64,000 nt of DNA from Ichthyophthirius multifiliis (lineage: Eukaryota; Ciliophora; Oligohymenophorea; Hymenostomatida): NCBI RefSeq assembly GCF_000220395.1, contig NW_004086182.1:62001-126000 (forward strand), read 5' to 3'. Position 1 is the stretch's first letter; the number at the start of each line of letters is the position of its first letter. The notes under the pieces are model-generated. The model ran no database searches. It had not been told where the DNA came from and worked only from the letters and a program-made list of their open reading frames with translations. Shown here one piece after another: positions 40,927-54,336 of this stretch. The position numbers and the translations under genes are program-made.

Positions 40927-42405
40927 TCAATTAAACAAATGCATTTTATCATAAGGTTTTTTTTTATTTTTAATTAATTCAATTTTATAATTAAATGTTT
41001 ATTACAAAAATATATTATCCAATTTTTTATTTTAAATTTCATTTTCATTAAATTTTTATTCATACATACCATCGAAAAACTCATCAACTAAAAAACAATT
41101 ACAGATATCATTTAAATGTTAAAAATTTTAATCTAATTTTTCTTATCCCCCTTTATTATTAATATATTTAATAAAGGTTTATTTCCAGAATTCAAAATCT
41201 ACCAAATTATTATTTTATTCATTTTTAAGTGAAATATTATTCTAAAAATAATTATTAAATTAAACCAATTTTTTAATTTCTTACTAAAAACAATCCAAGC
41301 AAACCACTACAAAATCTATTTCTTTACTTATTAATTAAGCAAATTATAATAACTAACCATTATCTTATTCTTATTTAATATACATATTAAGAGTCTATTT
41401 TAAATACTAGGTTTAATTAGAAATATTTTTCATTATTAAAAAACTAATTACAGGTGCATTTTCTTAATCATTTTACTCCAAAATATCATTAAGTACTTTT
41501 ATTTAGAAAAGGATTTTATTTCTAATAAAAATAAGGAATTTAATATATAAATTAGTATTGTTTTCATCAACTTTTTATTACTGCAATTATTTTTACTACT
41601 ATTCATTTTTTTTCTCAAAAAGAGGGTGATTAAGTAAAGTATTCCATTCGATTCTTCTATCAGGATCAATAGTAAGCATTCTCATTAACAACTCTTCTAA
41701 TTAAACTGAAATATTATTAATATGTTTTGGAATAACCAGTTATTTATTATCAATCTAATTAATTAACTAGGCAATAGTTTTATCTTCATAAGGACAATAA
41801 CCGAACAACATTTCAAATAAAACCACCCCCATAGACCATATATCTGCCTTTATATTATAATTGCAACCTTTTAGAATTTCCGGGGCCATATAAATAGGTG
41901 ATCCGACCATAGTTTATGTTAAATCAGAAGCAGAAAGTAAGGTTTTACAAAATCCAAAATCTGCAACTTTAATAACTCCATTATGTAATAATATATTGGA
42001 AGGCTTTAAATCTCTGTGTAGTATATTTTCCCTAAACATACACTTGAAAGCATTTATTATTTATTAAAAAATATGTATCGCTTCTTTTTCACAAATTATT
42101 TTTTTTTATTTTATTATATCTTCAAGAGTACCTCCATCGCAAAACTCGTAAACTAAATAAACATTATTTTAAGAACGGAGCATTTCTATAAATGTTATGA
42201 CATTTGGATTGTTTATTTTTGTAAGAGTTTAGATCTCGTTTAATGTAAATTGGTGAAGTTAGGGAACACTTTTAAATTTTTCTAATTTTATTACTTTTAT
42301 AGCATATACTTATTCGGTCTTTAAATGGGTGGATTTATATACTTTACCGTATTGACCGCTTCCCGCTATTTCTTTTAGGATGTAATTATCTATTATTTTA
42401 CTCAT
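40927..42405 (-). CDS. ULK/ATG1-like protein kinase
   Basis: Uninterrupted 492-residue frame. Kinase domain about residues 7-262: EIAGSGQYGKVYKS (glycine loop), YAIKVIK (Lys), LVYEFCDGGTLEDII (hinge), HRDLKPSNILLHNG, KVADFGFCKTL (the DFGF form typical of ULK/Atg1), MVGSPIYMAPEILKG, WSMGVVLFEMLFGYCPY and RIEWNTLLNHPLF. The C-terminal about 200 residues are helical and cysteine-containing (VVVCLDCF), without a recognised domain. In other eukaryotes such kinases start autophagy or regulate cilia-linked signalling; either is possible here. Head-to-head with the FAM135-like gene, only 227 bp apart, so the two share a promoter region. Confidence 0.85.
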
Positions 42406-42632
42406 GATTGCCCTTTTTTTATATTTATGAATTTTTATTTTTTGTTGTTTATTATTTATTTAAATGTATATTATTTAGTTTTTTAAAATATTAGTTAATT
42501 TTTTTATTTATTTTTTTTTTAAAAAAAATTAATCAAATTTTTTATATTTAAAAATATAGTTAAATATTTTATATTATTTTTATTTTGTTAATATATAATA
42601 ATATATTATAAAACAAAAAAATATTAAATAAA

Positions 42633-43308
42633 ATGTCTGTAAAATCTGTTGTTGAAATTGTTATTCATGTTTAAAATTTCAGAAATATAGACCTTTTTTA
42701 TTAAGGTCTATATTTTTTAAAATTTACTTTATATCAACTAGATGGAAAAGATTAAGTTTTTTTTAAAAAAAAAAAACCAAAATTAATTTAAAATAAAAAA
42801 AAAAAGAAAATATACGCCCATCCATATAACTTATCAGAAAATTATAACCCACACAATCAAAGTGAAGAAAAAAGATTAATCAAATTAGGCGATATATAAT
42901 TATATAAATAAGCCGAAATAATAGAGGAAGAAAGCGCTTTTTATAGCAAAAAATTCTTTATTAAATATTCCGAAGAAGAAGTAGAATTGAATGATTTTTG
43001 CCATTTCACAATAGAAATAGACGCAAGTAAAGATATGGAAAAATCCTAATTTTTTTTAGAAGTAGATTTAATGTTTTATGATTTTATGAGTATAAACAAT
43101 GATAATGAAAAAAAAAATGAATAAAATAATATAATTTGCTAAAGTAAGAGTTTATAAACATTAAAGTTTAAGGTAGGTAATGTTTTTGATTAAATTCATT
43201 AATTTTTTCCAGCATTTTTTGAAGAATAAAATTTTTGTTTAGCAAACATATTTATACATGCAATTCCTTTAGGTATTTTTTTAGTTTTTAATTTTTTTTT
43301 TTAATTAT

Positions 43309-43356
<48 letters not shown>

Positions 43357-44495
43357 TTATATAATTTTTTTTTGCTAATTTATTAGATTTTAGATTTAGA
43401 ACATAACCTATATAATTAAGTCATTTTGCAAAATTAACTCCTGAATAAAAACGATTAATACTTGAAAGCAAAAATTAAAATAAAATTTCTGTTTTTTAAA
43501 CTTTATAATAATAATATGGGAGTATACAAATATAATATAATATAATATTTATCTAAAAAGCAAAAAAATTATATAGAAATTAATTGTGATGATATGTATT
43601 TTTTATTTGTTAAAAAACAACAATAAGTGCATGAAAATTTACTTAAATATTATGAATATGTTAAGAAAAAATGCATAACAGAAAAACAAAAATAAACATT
43701 TAAAAAATTTTTAGTATTATTTATTATAAAAAATTAAAATATTCTAAATTAATATAAAATAAAAAGTAACCTCCTTAAAATTTAATAAATGCTGAATATA
43801 TAATAAATGAAACTACAACAAATAACTAAAACATTGATAAACAAAACGATTTAAACTATATACTTCAAAACAGATACAAAACTACAGACCCCGAAAACAT
43901 TACACACGCAATTTTGAATGAATCAAATTTAATAGGGATATAAATACTTTAAATATGGTACAAATGTTTAGATTTGTTTAAAATATCGCCCTAATATTGT
44001 TTATATTTCTTCAATTTAGAATACTAAAAAGAAGAAAAAGAACGAAATTAAATATACATAATAAAGTAAAATCCAAGCACTAACCAAGTATCTGAGCAAA
44101 ACGAGAAAACAGCTTAAAAAACACGACAGAAAATACAAAACTATTAATTTAAAGGAATCAGAAAAATCGAATAAATCTAACCATCAATAAAACCTGAAAA
44201 TCACCCATTAATTTTCGAAGAAACAATTATAAAAAAGGAAGATAAAATAAACAAAAAAAACATAAAAGAATAAATTCATTTATTTATTCTCGTACATGGA
44301 TTTCAAGGAAATTCATTTGATATGAAAGTTTTTAGAAATTATCTTACCTATTTATATCCAGAATCGCTCTTTTTATCTTCTAATTGTAATGAAGATAGTA
44401 CAGTTGGAGATATTTAAGAAATGGGAAAAAATCTTGCTAATGAGATTATTAATTTTATATAAGAAACATGTTAAGTTGATATTTTAAGCAGGTTT

Positions 44496-44569
<74 letters not shown>

Positions 44570-45204
44570 TTTATTATCTTTTAAGAATTTCATTTATTGG
44601 ATTTAGTTTAGGTGGTATTATTATAAGAGCTGCTTTACCTTATTTGGAAGATTATAGTTAAAAAATGTATTCTTTTATTACTCTCTCATCTCCTCATTTA
44701 GGATTTATGTATAATTCAAATATTATTATAGAAGCAGGACTATGGTTTTTAAAAAGATGGAAAAAAAGTGAATGTTTATAATAACTTTCACTTACTGATC
44801 ATAATGAAATAGAAGAGTGTTTTTTATATAAATTATCTTAATATAAGGGTATTGGATGGTTTAAAAATATTTGTTTGGCTTCTAGCTTCTAAGATAGGTA
44901 TGCACCATTTGATTCAGCTAGAATTTAATTAACTAAAGAAGGATTAAATTCTGAAAAAGGAAAAAGATACACAGAAATGACTAAAAATATTCTAGATTAA
45001 ATTAATGCAGATTTCTTTAATAGATTAGATGTACATTTTGATATTTAAGAAAGGTAATTATTTTTATTTATTTTTATTTTATTTTTTTGTTAATAAATAA
45101 GAAATTTTGATACTATTATTGGGAGGACAGCTCATATATAATTTATTGAATGCTAATATTTAATTAAATTAATTGTTTCTAATTACGATATTTTATTAAA
45201 ATGA
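42633..45204 (+). CDS. FAM135-like lipase-domain protein
   Basis: The N-terminal domain VEIVIHVQNFRNIDLFYQG with a beta-rich continuation (YAHPYNLSENYNP, FCHFTIEID) matches the FAM135 N-terminal region. The C-terminal alpha/beta-hydrolase (DUF676 type) shows HLFILVHGFQGNSFDM, the nucleophile elbow FIGFSLGGIIIRAA (G-x-S-x-G with Ser), FITLSSPHLG and, after a last intron, TAHIQFIECQ with the probable catalytic His (GRTAH). A 35-unit (TA)n tract fills one intron. The linker between 43400 and 43880 is Q/N/K-rich and its exact exon frame is not settled. Predicted serine hydrolase or lipase. Stop 45202-45204. Confidence 0.85.
44498..44567. repeat. (TA)n microsatellite in intron
   Basis: About 35 AT units inside an intron of the lipase gene just before the nucleophile-elbow exon. 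Confidence 0.92.
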
Positions 45205-45504
45205 TATAATTAAATAGAATAATATACATTTAATTAATAGAATTTGTTTAATAATTAATTAATTAATTTGATCTTTTATATTTTTGTATTTTAACTTGTA
45301 ATTAAACTAAATTTTACAATATAATTATTATTATATATAAAATAACAATATTTTAGCTTTAATATATTTATTTATTAGAATAAATAAATATATATATTTA
45401 TATTTATTAATAATATTTTTCTTTATATTTATTTAATTTAATATCTATTTATTATTTCTTTGCTAATTAAAACAAAATAAATATAATATATTATTTATAA
45501 AAAA
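45205..45504. other. Spacer, no gene seen
   Basis: A/T-only DNA with short TA runs between two + strand genes. Confidence 0.6.
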
Positions 45505-46084
45505 ATGTCAGATTACGGCGATTATTATGATGATGATAATAAAGATGATGAAATTATAGATGATGAAGCATAATCATTAGATGAAGATTCACAAGAAATA
45601 GACGAATCACCAGAATAATCAGAATCTGAAAAATCATCAAGTGACGAATCAGATGAAGACGAAGATAAAGAAGAAGAAGATGATGAATATGAAGATAATT
45701 TATTAATTGTTTAATAAGATCATCAAAAAACTTAAGATAGCAAATAAAGGGTAACTCCACCATTTTTAACAAAATACGAAAAAGCAAGAATTATTGGTAC
45801 AAGAGCATTATAAATTGCATAAAATTCACCAATTTATGTTGATACAGATGAAAGTAATAAAAAACAAAAATAATTTTTAAAAATTATATATTTATATTTG
45901 AAACTTTAATTTTTAATTTATTATTTATTTTTTGATAAAAAAAAACTAAATAGAGGATTATGATCCTATTGCAATTGCTGAAAAAGAATTTGTTTAAAAA
46001 AAAATACCTTTTATTATAAGAAGATATCTTCCTAATAAATCATATGAAGATTGGCCATTAGATTAGCTTGAAGTTTTAGATTGA
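45505..46084 (+). CDS. RPB6: RNA polymerase subunit RPB6/RPABC2
   Basis: Two exons with an intron at 45854-45953 (100 nt) give 160 codons (159 aa). An acidic N-terminus (DYGDYYDDDNKDDE, SDESDEDEDKEEE), as in all eukaryotic RPB6. The conserved core RVTPPFLTKYEKARIIGTRA, LQIAQNSPIYVD, then DPIAIAEKEFVQKKIPFIIR and RYLPNKSYEDWPLDQLEV, is nearly identical to the family. This subunit is shared by RNA polymerases I, II and III and clamps the largest subunit. Length is normal. The upstream DNA is A/T-only; start at the first ATG. Confidence 0.96.
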
Positions 46085-46232
46085 AATTTAAATATTTTGT
46101 ATTATTATTTATTTATGATATAAATTAATAAAGATATATAAAAAAAATATATATTTAAAATACATATATATATATATATATATAAAAACATTTATTTATA
46201 TTTAAAATTATAATATAAATAATTATAAAAAA

Positions 46233-46297
<65 letters not shown>

Positions 46298-47431
46298 TAT
46301 TATATTTAGATTATTTTTTAAATTATAAATAAATATTTTTTAATTCTTTGTTTTATTTTTATTTTTTTATACAATTCATTGAAAATATTTTTATATTTTT
46401 ATATTTTTATTTTTTAAAATTTGAACAAAATTTTAAAATATCCTTACGTAATTGATTGTTATGTTTCTTTAAAGATACCATTTAGTATGGCATGATAATT
46501 AATTTTAATTATAATACTATAAAATTATATTTAAAAATGATTAATTCAAAAATAATTTTTTTTAATATAAATAATTTTTTCATAAAAATATTTAATTTTT
46601 AAAATAGTTTTATATATATATATTATTATGAATTTATTATTTATATTAGTTAAAATTTGAAAATTATTAAATATTAAATTTATTTATAAAAATTAAAATA
46701 ATTCTAAATCAATTTTATAATTAATATTAAAAATTTGAATATAAATTAAAATATTATTTAAATATAAAAAAAATTAATTATATAAAAATTATAATAATAT
46801 TATTGTAAATAAATTATTGAATTATTTATAAATCTAATTTTTTTTTTTTATATTAAATTTATCCTTAAATATATATATTATATATATATATACATATTAT
46901 ATGTATATTTATATATTTTTATTTTTATTATAAATATATTATATATTTAATTTATAGCTTTTATATATTACTTTTTTTTATTGTATATTTCGAATTATAT
47001 ATATTTTAATCCTAATTTTTTTTCAAGTTTTATTTTCATTTATTTTTATTTATCTAATCTAATGACTTTTCTATTCTATTTATATTTATTTATTCAAAAA
47101 TCATAAACGTAATTTTTATATAAAATTATATTAATAACATCAATAAATATTATTTTAATTTTTAATCTCTTATAGTATTATTTAATTAAAGATAAGAAAC
47201 ATAAATTATTAAACCAATATTTAAATTAAATTAAAATTATTTAAATAATAGAAACATCATATTAAAAATATTATTTATTATAGATTTCACACAATAAAAT
47301 AAATAATTATTCTTTTAGAAAATAATAAAAAAAAAATATTAAAAAATAAACCAAATAAAAGAACTAAATAAATTAACAAAATAAAAAAAGAAAAGAAAAA
47401 AAATTAATAAAAGCAAGCAAAAAAATAAAAA
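46085..47431. other. Spacer with trinucleotide repeat
   Basis: About 1.35 kb of A/T-only DNA. Holds an (AAT)n tract at 46241-46295. No gene seen. Confidence 0.6.
46241..46295. repeat. (AAT)n microsatellite, intergenic
   Basis: About 18 AAT units in the spacer downstream of RPB6. Confidence 0.9.
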
Positions 47432-48958
47432 ATGTTTTTAAACTCTGATGACGAAGATGATTTCGGTAAAAACTAGAAAAACACACAAAAACAGGCATTT
47501 GGCAGAAATTAATAATACCAAATGCATGACTAAAAGTCTTAACAAACTTAAAATTACAAAAATAAAAAAGCAGACTCTAATGACAATCATTTAATAATGA
47601 CTAATTAAAAGCCTGGCCAAAACTATAAATACGGTTAAGGAACAGACATAAACTTCGACAAATTAGCTACTATATTAAAATCTGACTAAAAATCCGAAAT
47701 GATATATGAACCAGGAATGCAAAAATTATCTTAAAAACCAAGCGGATTGAACCCATTAAAATGTGTAGACCAAAAAGTAAAGCTAACAGAAGCGTAATTC
47801 TAAAACAATTAAAATTTAGTGAATATAGATGATTTTGAAGATGAAGATGAAGTCGAAGATATAGTATTAAAAGACGATGAATAAAAAAAAGATGTATAAA
47901 AAAAAGATGTATAAAAAAAAGATGAATAAAAAATAGAAGTAAATGAAGAAACCTAATAATAGTTATAAAAAAAGGCCACAAATAATGTCATGAAGGAACT
48001 TTATGGCGATTCTAGTGATGAATCAGAGGATTCTGCAAAAGCACACAACGAAATGTTATAAAAGAAGGAAGAAAACAAAACATTGAAATTAGAATCTGAT
48101 GAAGAAGAAGACTAACAGGCTGATGTTGCTAATTAATCTTAATCAAATTAATAATAATAACCACAAGAAATAATCCAAAAAACATTACCAGAAAATATCA
48201 CAAGTAGCGAAATGTAGAATTTTCTAACTAATCCAATTAAAAAAGGAGTTATTTTATAAATGACAATAAAACGAGATAAAACCGGTTTTGCCCGTTTTTA
48301 TCCAAAATATCACCTTTGTCTTTCTGGAGATAACCGCTATTTAATGACTGGTAAAAAAAGATCTTCGAATAAAACATCAAACTATTTGATTTCAATGAGC
48401 AAAGATAATTTATCGAAAAAATCTCCTGATTTTTTAGGAAAAGTACGCTCTAATTTCCTTGGAACAGAGTTTCATTTATTTGATATAGGTGAAAATCCTA
48501 AAAAATGTAAGTTTCCGGATAAAATCAGGAAAGAATTGGGGTTAATAATTTATGATTCAAACCTTTTAGGGTCTCGGGGACCAAGGAAAATGAAAATTAT
48601 TATACCAGAAGTTATGGAAAATGGATAATAAATAGTAATTAAGCCTATGAGTAATAAAGAAGGTTTATTAGCAATGTACAAATCTGGAAGAAAAGAATAA
48701 TAATTGCATTATTTTAATAAACCACCTAAATGGAATGATTCAGTATAGGCTTTTGTACTTAATTTTAATGGAAGAGTAGATAAGCCTAGTGTAAAAAATT
48801 TCTAGTTAATCGATGAAAATAATGATGAAAATATATTTTTATAATTTGGAAGAATAGGAGAAGATGCATTTAATTTGGATGTTTAATATCCTTTTTCTAT
48901 TTTATAGGCTTTTGGGATTTGTTTATCTTCGTTTGATTATAAAATTGCTTGTGAGTGA
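47432..48958 (+). CDS. Tubby-family protein
   Basis: Single exon, 508 residues. The N-terminal about 250 residues are polar and disordered, with a short tandem repeat (QKKDV QKKDV QKKDE at about residues 150-167) and acidic patches (DDFEDEDEVEDI, ESDEEED). The C-terminal Tubby domain (about residues 258-508) starts TIKRDKTGFARFYPKYHLCL, contains FLGKVRSNFLGTEFHLFDIG, LGLIIYDSNLLGSRGPRKMK and WNDSVQAFVLNFNGRVDKPS, and ends in ILQAFGICLSSFDYKIACE, the invariant family terminus. Tubby proteins bind PI(4,5)P2 and carry cargo into cilia, which fits a ciliate. Stop TGA 48956-48958. Confidence 0.95.
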
Positions 48959-49116
48959 ATTTTATTATTTTTATATACTTATTATATTTTTTTTTTTTTT
49001 ATTTTATAATTTTAAAATTTGGAAAAATTAATATTTCTTTTTTATATAATTTTTTTTATATTTAACAAAAAAAATTATAATTAAAATAATTTAACAATCA
49101 TAAAAATAAATTAAGA

Positions 49117-50058
49117 ATGTTTAAAATACAATTAATAAACATATTTTTACAATAATTAAAATATTCCATATACTTAATAATATTCAGCTATTTTGCTGAA
49201 ACATACATATAAATCGAAGAAAAAGACTGTGATAAAAATTCTCGTTATTTCTTAATTGTAATAAGCAATGGATTTTCATGTTTTTTATTATTTAACATAA
49301 TATCACTTCTATACATTTTCTACTAAAAAGAATTTGCTCGTATAGAATTTTTTATAATGTATACTTTAAATATAATATGGTCGTTAATAGTAATATTTTA
49401 CAGTTTAAACTCAAATAAATAATGTTAATCCTCATGTATGTTATGGAAGGTATTAATAATACTAAGTATAAAAAAAGAAATAGAAATCTTATGTTTAATT
49501 TTAAAGGAAAACTAATTTTTTTACTTTTAGCCTAATATATGTATTAATACTGTTTTTTTAATAATATTTTTAAGTAACTCGAATAAATAAATTAATTGTG
49601 TTGAAAATGGTGATTTAGCAATTAATATTTTAGGGTTTGTTAATGCATTGAGTATTATTTTTTTTACTTTAATTAACGTTTGGAGTACTTTTTTTTCAAA
49701 AAATAAATAATAATCTGTTAATTCTATTAAATTTATTTCTTATACTGTTATTGTTATTTAGATTTTATCCTATTTTTTCATTTAAATAAGTATTTCGACT
49801 TTAAATATAGAAATATAAAAATAATGCATCCCTTTTTATATTACTATTAATGCTTACAGATATGTTTAACCTTTAAGTGTAGTATTTATGAGTGGATTTT
49901 TTCACCTTTTATATAAAAGTTAATAGCAAAATTATGAGTGTTGCTCTGATGCAGTTTAAAATATTAATTAGAATGATAAAACTTGTATATAAAATCATGA
50001 TTAGCTTTATCAAAGTTAATTTAAAAATATAGATTAAATTTCAAATAATTAATTATGA
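49117..50058 (+). CDS. Multi-pass membrane protein, unknown function
   Basis: Intronless 313-residue frame with about six to seven hydrophobic segments (FLIVISNGFSCFLLFNIIS, MYTLNIIWSLIVIFY, ILGFVNALSIIFF, FISYTVIVIQILSYFFI). Paired cysteines (CQSSCM, CC) lie in loops. A polar Q/N-rich tail follows (QNHDQLYQSQFKNIDQ). It may be a small receptor or transporter of a ciliate-specific type; no family signature. Only 158 bp downstream of Tubby. The first ATG after an A-rich leader was taken as start. Confidence 0.72.
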
Positions 50059-50452
50059 AATATATTTGAATAATTTAAATAAAATAATAAAATATTATTT
50101 TAAATAGATAAATTATAATTATATAATTAAATATATTTGTTTATAAAATAAAGAATTTTTTTTTTTTTTTTCTTAACAGCAAAAAAAACAAATTAATAAA
50201 ATTTTAATTATCCTTTTTTTTTATATTTAATTATTTTTATAATTAAAATATACAAAAAATATTTATAGTCTATATTAATAATACTCAGGTGAAATTTATT
50301 TAATTTATAAAATAAAAACTCAAAAGACATTAGTTACGATTAAATATAAAATCATCCAGAAAATCAAAAAAATACTAATAATATAAAAATAACGAAAAAC
50401 TCTATTTTTAAAAGATTTTGAATAAATTCGCATTAATACAGATTAATAAATT
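50059..50452. other. Spacer, no gene seen
   Basis: A/T-only DNA between the membrane-protein gene and the next + strand gene. Confidence 0.5.
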
Positions 50453-51055
50453 ATGCCAAGTGTAAAAAAAAAAACCGAAATAAAAATAAACAGTAAAAAA
50501 AGGCTATATATGAGATAAAATATATTAAAATATACAAAAATAGTAATGAATAAGTGGATAAAAATTATAAAATTAAAATAAATAGCCAGTATTTTAGTTA
50601 AATCTATATTTTCAAGAAGATAAAATTATTAATGAAATGATAATTTGATTCAATTAACGAAAGAACTAATTTACAAATAATAATATATTTTAATAAACAT
50701 AGAATAAAATATTGTGTTTTAGTAGGATAATTGAAGAATAAATTTTATAAATTCCTTCTTGGCTTTCTAAATATGAAATTTATGATTTTATATGGCTTAT
50801 TAAAAATGTTAAATCTTATTGTTTTGATAATATAACTGTGATTAAAGTTGCTTAAAGAGATACAAGATCAGTAAATTTACATATAATTTATTATAAATTT
50901 ATTTCTATGGGATTAAGAAATCTTTCAATTAAAACTATTGATTTTTATACTATGTAAATGATAAAAAGGTCATTATTATTATTTTTAAAAAAACATTTAA
51001 TAAAATTGATAAAAATATAAAATTTTATAGATTTATTATTAAAAGAATTTTATGA
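50453..51055 (+). CDS. Small unknown protein, splicing unresolved
   Basis: The first part reads MPSVKKKTEIKINSKKRLYM and ASILVKSIFSRRQNY before a TGA. A second, clearly protein-like part (50720-51055) reads ILQIPSWLSKYEIYDFIWLI, NVKSYCFDNITVIKVAQRD and MGLRNLSIKTIDFYTM and ends at TGA 51053-51055. The two are in different frames; an intron must lie between about 50590 and 50715 (3' candidate TTTTAG near 50722). No domain recognised. The tryptophans and cysteines in the second part make it very likely coding. Confidence 0.55.
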
Positions 51056-51181
51056 AATATAATCTTTTATTAAATAAAATTTCTGAATTTAATTTATTTA
51101 AGAATAAATAAATATAATATAATATAAATTACTCTTTCTCACCTTTACTCAATATGTGATAAAAAAAAAATAACAAAAAAA

Positions 51182-52138
51182 ATGCAGATAAATTCAAAAT
51201 GTATAAATAATTTATATTAAGAAAACAATTAAATACTAGATTATATTTTTAATAAATATATATTTCGGATATAATAGGTTATCTTATCAAAAATATAAAA
51301 TATAATAAAAAATTATTTTTAAAAATAAAATAAAAATAATAAATAAAATAATAATAATTATTATTGAAATAATATTAAAAAGTTTCGATAAATAAAATTA
51401 TGAAAAGTAATAAAATAATAGTTTATTGATTCCTAAATATAAGTCTTAATCTAGCGAATCTATATAATATAAAACTAACTAATATTTCTATATTAAAAAC
51501 TGAAGAAATTTATAAAAAAAATTATATAAGTTAAACTATTTCTGAAATTCTATTCGAAACTTAATGACAAGTAAAATAAATACTTTACAAAGTGCAAAAT
51601 TAAAACAAAAAATGATAACGTCTAAATTGAAGTTAAATTAAGAAATAATGATTACGAAGCTAAAAAGAAATAAAAATAGAATAATTTGTAAAAATAAAAA
51701 AAATATTAAAATATATTAATACAAAATTATAATGTTATAGATTAATAAAAATATTAGAAAAATAGAAAAGTATAGAAATTATAATTAATATAATAAGTTA
51801 ATTATAAAAATTTTAAAATAGGACTGAATTGAAAAAGAATAATTATAGGCATAAAAAAAAATTAATTATAAAAAAAAAATATAAAAATATGAGAGCAAAT
51901 AAAAATAAATAAAAAAAAGAATATAAATAAAATATAATTAATAAATAAAAATAAAAATAATATAAATAAATATAAAAGATATTAAAAAAAATTAAAAAAA
52001 TTAAATAAATATTCATTAAAGAAAAAAAAATGTAAACAAATATAATTAATAAATAAAAAAAGATTTTAATGAAAGCTTTATAATAAAATTTATTAAAAAT
52101 TAAATAAAAATAATAATAATAATAATAATAATTATAAA

Positions 52139-52190
<52 letters not shown>

Positions 52191-52205
52191 TAATTTTTTT
52201 AATGT
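51182..52205 (+). CDS. Possible Lys/Gln-rich protein, tentative
   Basis: MQINSKCINNLYQENNQILD, then, after frame changes that need introns or corrections, ILKSFDKQNYEKQ, LLIPKYKSQSSESIQYKTNQ, VKLRNNDYEAKKKQ and KIGLN-type segments, ending in an (AAT)n tract that reads poly-Gln (52109-52191). IFRIQQVILSKIQN-like sequence could be IQ-motif-like. Some segments look coding, but in A-rich DNA lysine and glutamine arise easily. No exact exons given; low confidence. Confidence 0.3.
52109..52191. repeat. (AAT)n tract, interrupted
   Basis: Two AAT arrays, about 9 and about 16 units, split by TTATAAAAA. May belong to the tentative K/Q-rich gene. Confidence 0.9.
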
Positions 52206-52872
52206 AATATAAATATAAATTTTAATTATAATAAAAATAAATTTTCATGTAATAATAAAAACAATTTATTTAATTATAAAAAAAAATATATTAAATAAAA
52301 GATATTAAAAAACTTATTTTCATTATATAAATATAATATAATAAATAATCATAAATTATATAATATAATTTTCAAATAACAAAATTATTTTTTATATTTT
52401 TTAAATATTTATATTTAAATAAATTATATTAATATAAATCCATGTATTATTTAAATTATTTATAAGATTTTTTATAAAAATTCTATTAATTATTCAAATT
52501 AATTTAAAATATTATTGGTAATATTTTTTATATTATTAATTATTACATTTTTTTAAATAAAAATAATAAAATTATTATAAATATTTTAAATATATTTTTA
52601 TTACCTTAATAACATTCTATTTGAACAAAAGAATATTAGAATATAATATAAATAAAAATAAATATTTAGGTAAATAATAATGTTAAAATATAAAAATAAA
52701 TAATAATAATTATATTAAAAATAATAATAATATTAATAATAATAATAATAGTAATAATATTAATAATAGTAATAATAGTAATGATAATAAAAATAATTTA
52801 TATATTTTTTATAATAATTTAAAAAAGCAAAAATCATAATTTATAAAATAAAAATAAATATTAAATAAAAAT
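52206..52872. other. Spacer with AAT/AGT repeats
   Basis: A/T-only DNA; AAT and AGT triplet repeats near 52690-52780. No gene seen. Confidence 0.55.
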
Positions 52873-54003
52873 ATGGATTTTCATTTATAAAATTATACCT
52901 TCTGTAGTAAATGTTAAAAAAATATTTTAACAAATAATTTCATATTACATGATTTAAAATGTAATTAACAACAATAACAACATATTCAATAATAATAGTA
53001 ACCATAATTAGAAAAAAAAAAATAAGATCCATAAGCAGATATAATTTAACAATAATTTCAAGAAATAGAATAAATACATTGCCCTAATTGCTAATTAGAA
53101 TTATAATTAAACTAATTAGAAGATCATGAAATTAATTGTGAAAATAGGCTTTAATCATGTTACAAATGCAATTAAATATTTCCCATGAGTGTAATGTAAT
53201 ACCATCATTTAGAATGTAAAGAAGATTAAGTTTAAACAAGGAATATTAAAAATAATAGAGATTAAAATCTACAAAAACCAAAATAAAAACAAAACAATTA
53301 ATAATAATAGTAATGTAATTAACAGTAATAATAATGGAACATACAATAATAATAATGGAATTAATAATAATAACAATGGAATTAATAATAACAATAATTA
53401 AATTAATAATAATAAACTGATTTCAATATTTTCGATAATTAATAAGGTTAAATTGATTTTATAGATCCTAATAATTACATAGAACATAATGTAAATTTAA
53501 ACAACTAATAATAAAGAAGACAATAAAACTAATTTAATTAAAATAATTAATAATAAAGTAATTCAAATATTTAAAATGATGAAATTTCTGATTTCCAAAT
53601 ACCTGATTTATTTTTGCCTTTGTTTAATTTGCCAAGGTAAAGATAAAGAAGGGTTGTAATTTTTTAAAATGGAAATTAAGGAAGATAGCCTGTTTTTATA
53701 AATGATTTAGATTTAATGATGATGTAGTTAATTAATTATAATGGAGGAGCCCCTAATAGACCAAGTGGTTTGAAAAAAGATTAATTAAAAGAGATGCCTG
53801 TATATTAATTTAAAAATAATCCGAACTTATCAGATGATTAAAAAAAATGCGTTATATGTTTCTCTGATTATGAAGAAGGGGAAAAATTAAAAATGCTCAA
53901 TTGTGCACATTCTTTCCATGCAGATTGTATTGATGCTTGGTTAGTAAAAAGTTCACTCTGTCCAGTTTGCAAAACAGATATTAAAAAAGAATTTAGATAA
54001 TGA
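52873..54003 (+). CDS. RING-H2 E3 ubiquitin ligase with N-terminal TRAF-like zinc fingers
   Basis: Intronless, 376 residues. N-terminus: YTFCSKCQKNILTNNFILH...KC, then HCPNCQLELQLNQLEDHEIN, then CYKCNQIFPMSVMQYHHLEC: three C2HC-type finger motifs like TRAF-type or XAF1 zinc fingers. The middle is Q/N-rich (poly-Gln and WNQQQ repeats, from an AAT/TAA repeat). The C-terminal RING-H2 is CVICFSDYEEGEKLKMLNCA, HSFHADCIDAWLV, CPVCKTDI: C-x2-C-x(n)-C-x-H-x2-H-x2-C-x(n)-C-x2-C spacing. This fits ubiquitin transfer from an E2 to a substrate. Stop TGA 54001-54003. Confidence 0.88.
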
Positions 54004-54336
54004 ATATTTTCAGAATTATAAAATAATTTAATATATTTAAAATGTATATTTTTTTTATTCTTTTTAAAAAATATATGTCTATATTTTTTTAAGATAAAAC
54101 TATGTATTTTTTATTTGAATTAAATATTTTAATATTATATGATAAATTATGTATTATTAAATATTATTAATATATATGACTATTGTAATATTAGATTTTT
54201 TAATTATATATAAATTATATTTATATTATAAAATATAATATTTTAATAGTGTAAAATATGACTAAATTTATTACAATTTATTTTTAATTTTTTTGTAATA
54301 AATAAATACTTTACAAATTATAAAATTTATTTATAA
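54004..54336. other. Spacer, no gene seen
   Basis: A/T-only DNA between two + strand genes. Confidence 0.6.

Noticed and set aside
45554-47981. Leu/His-rich open frames on the minus strand opposite RPB6 and Tubby
   Set aside because: They are antisense shadows of acidic GAT/GAA-rich coding sequence (read as ATC/TTC on the other strand).
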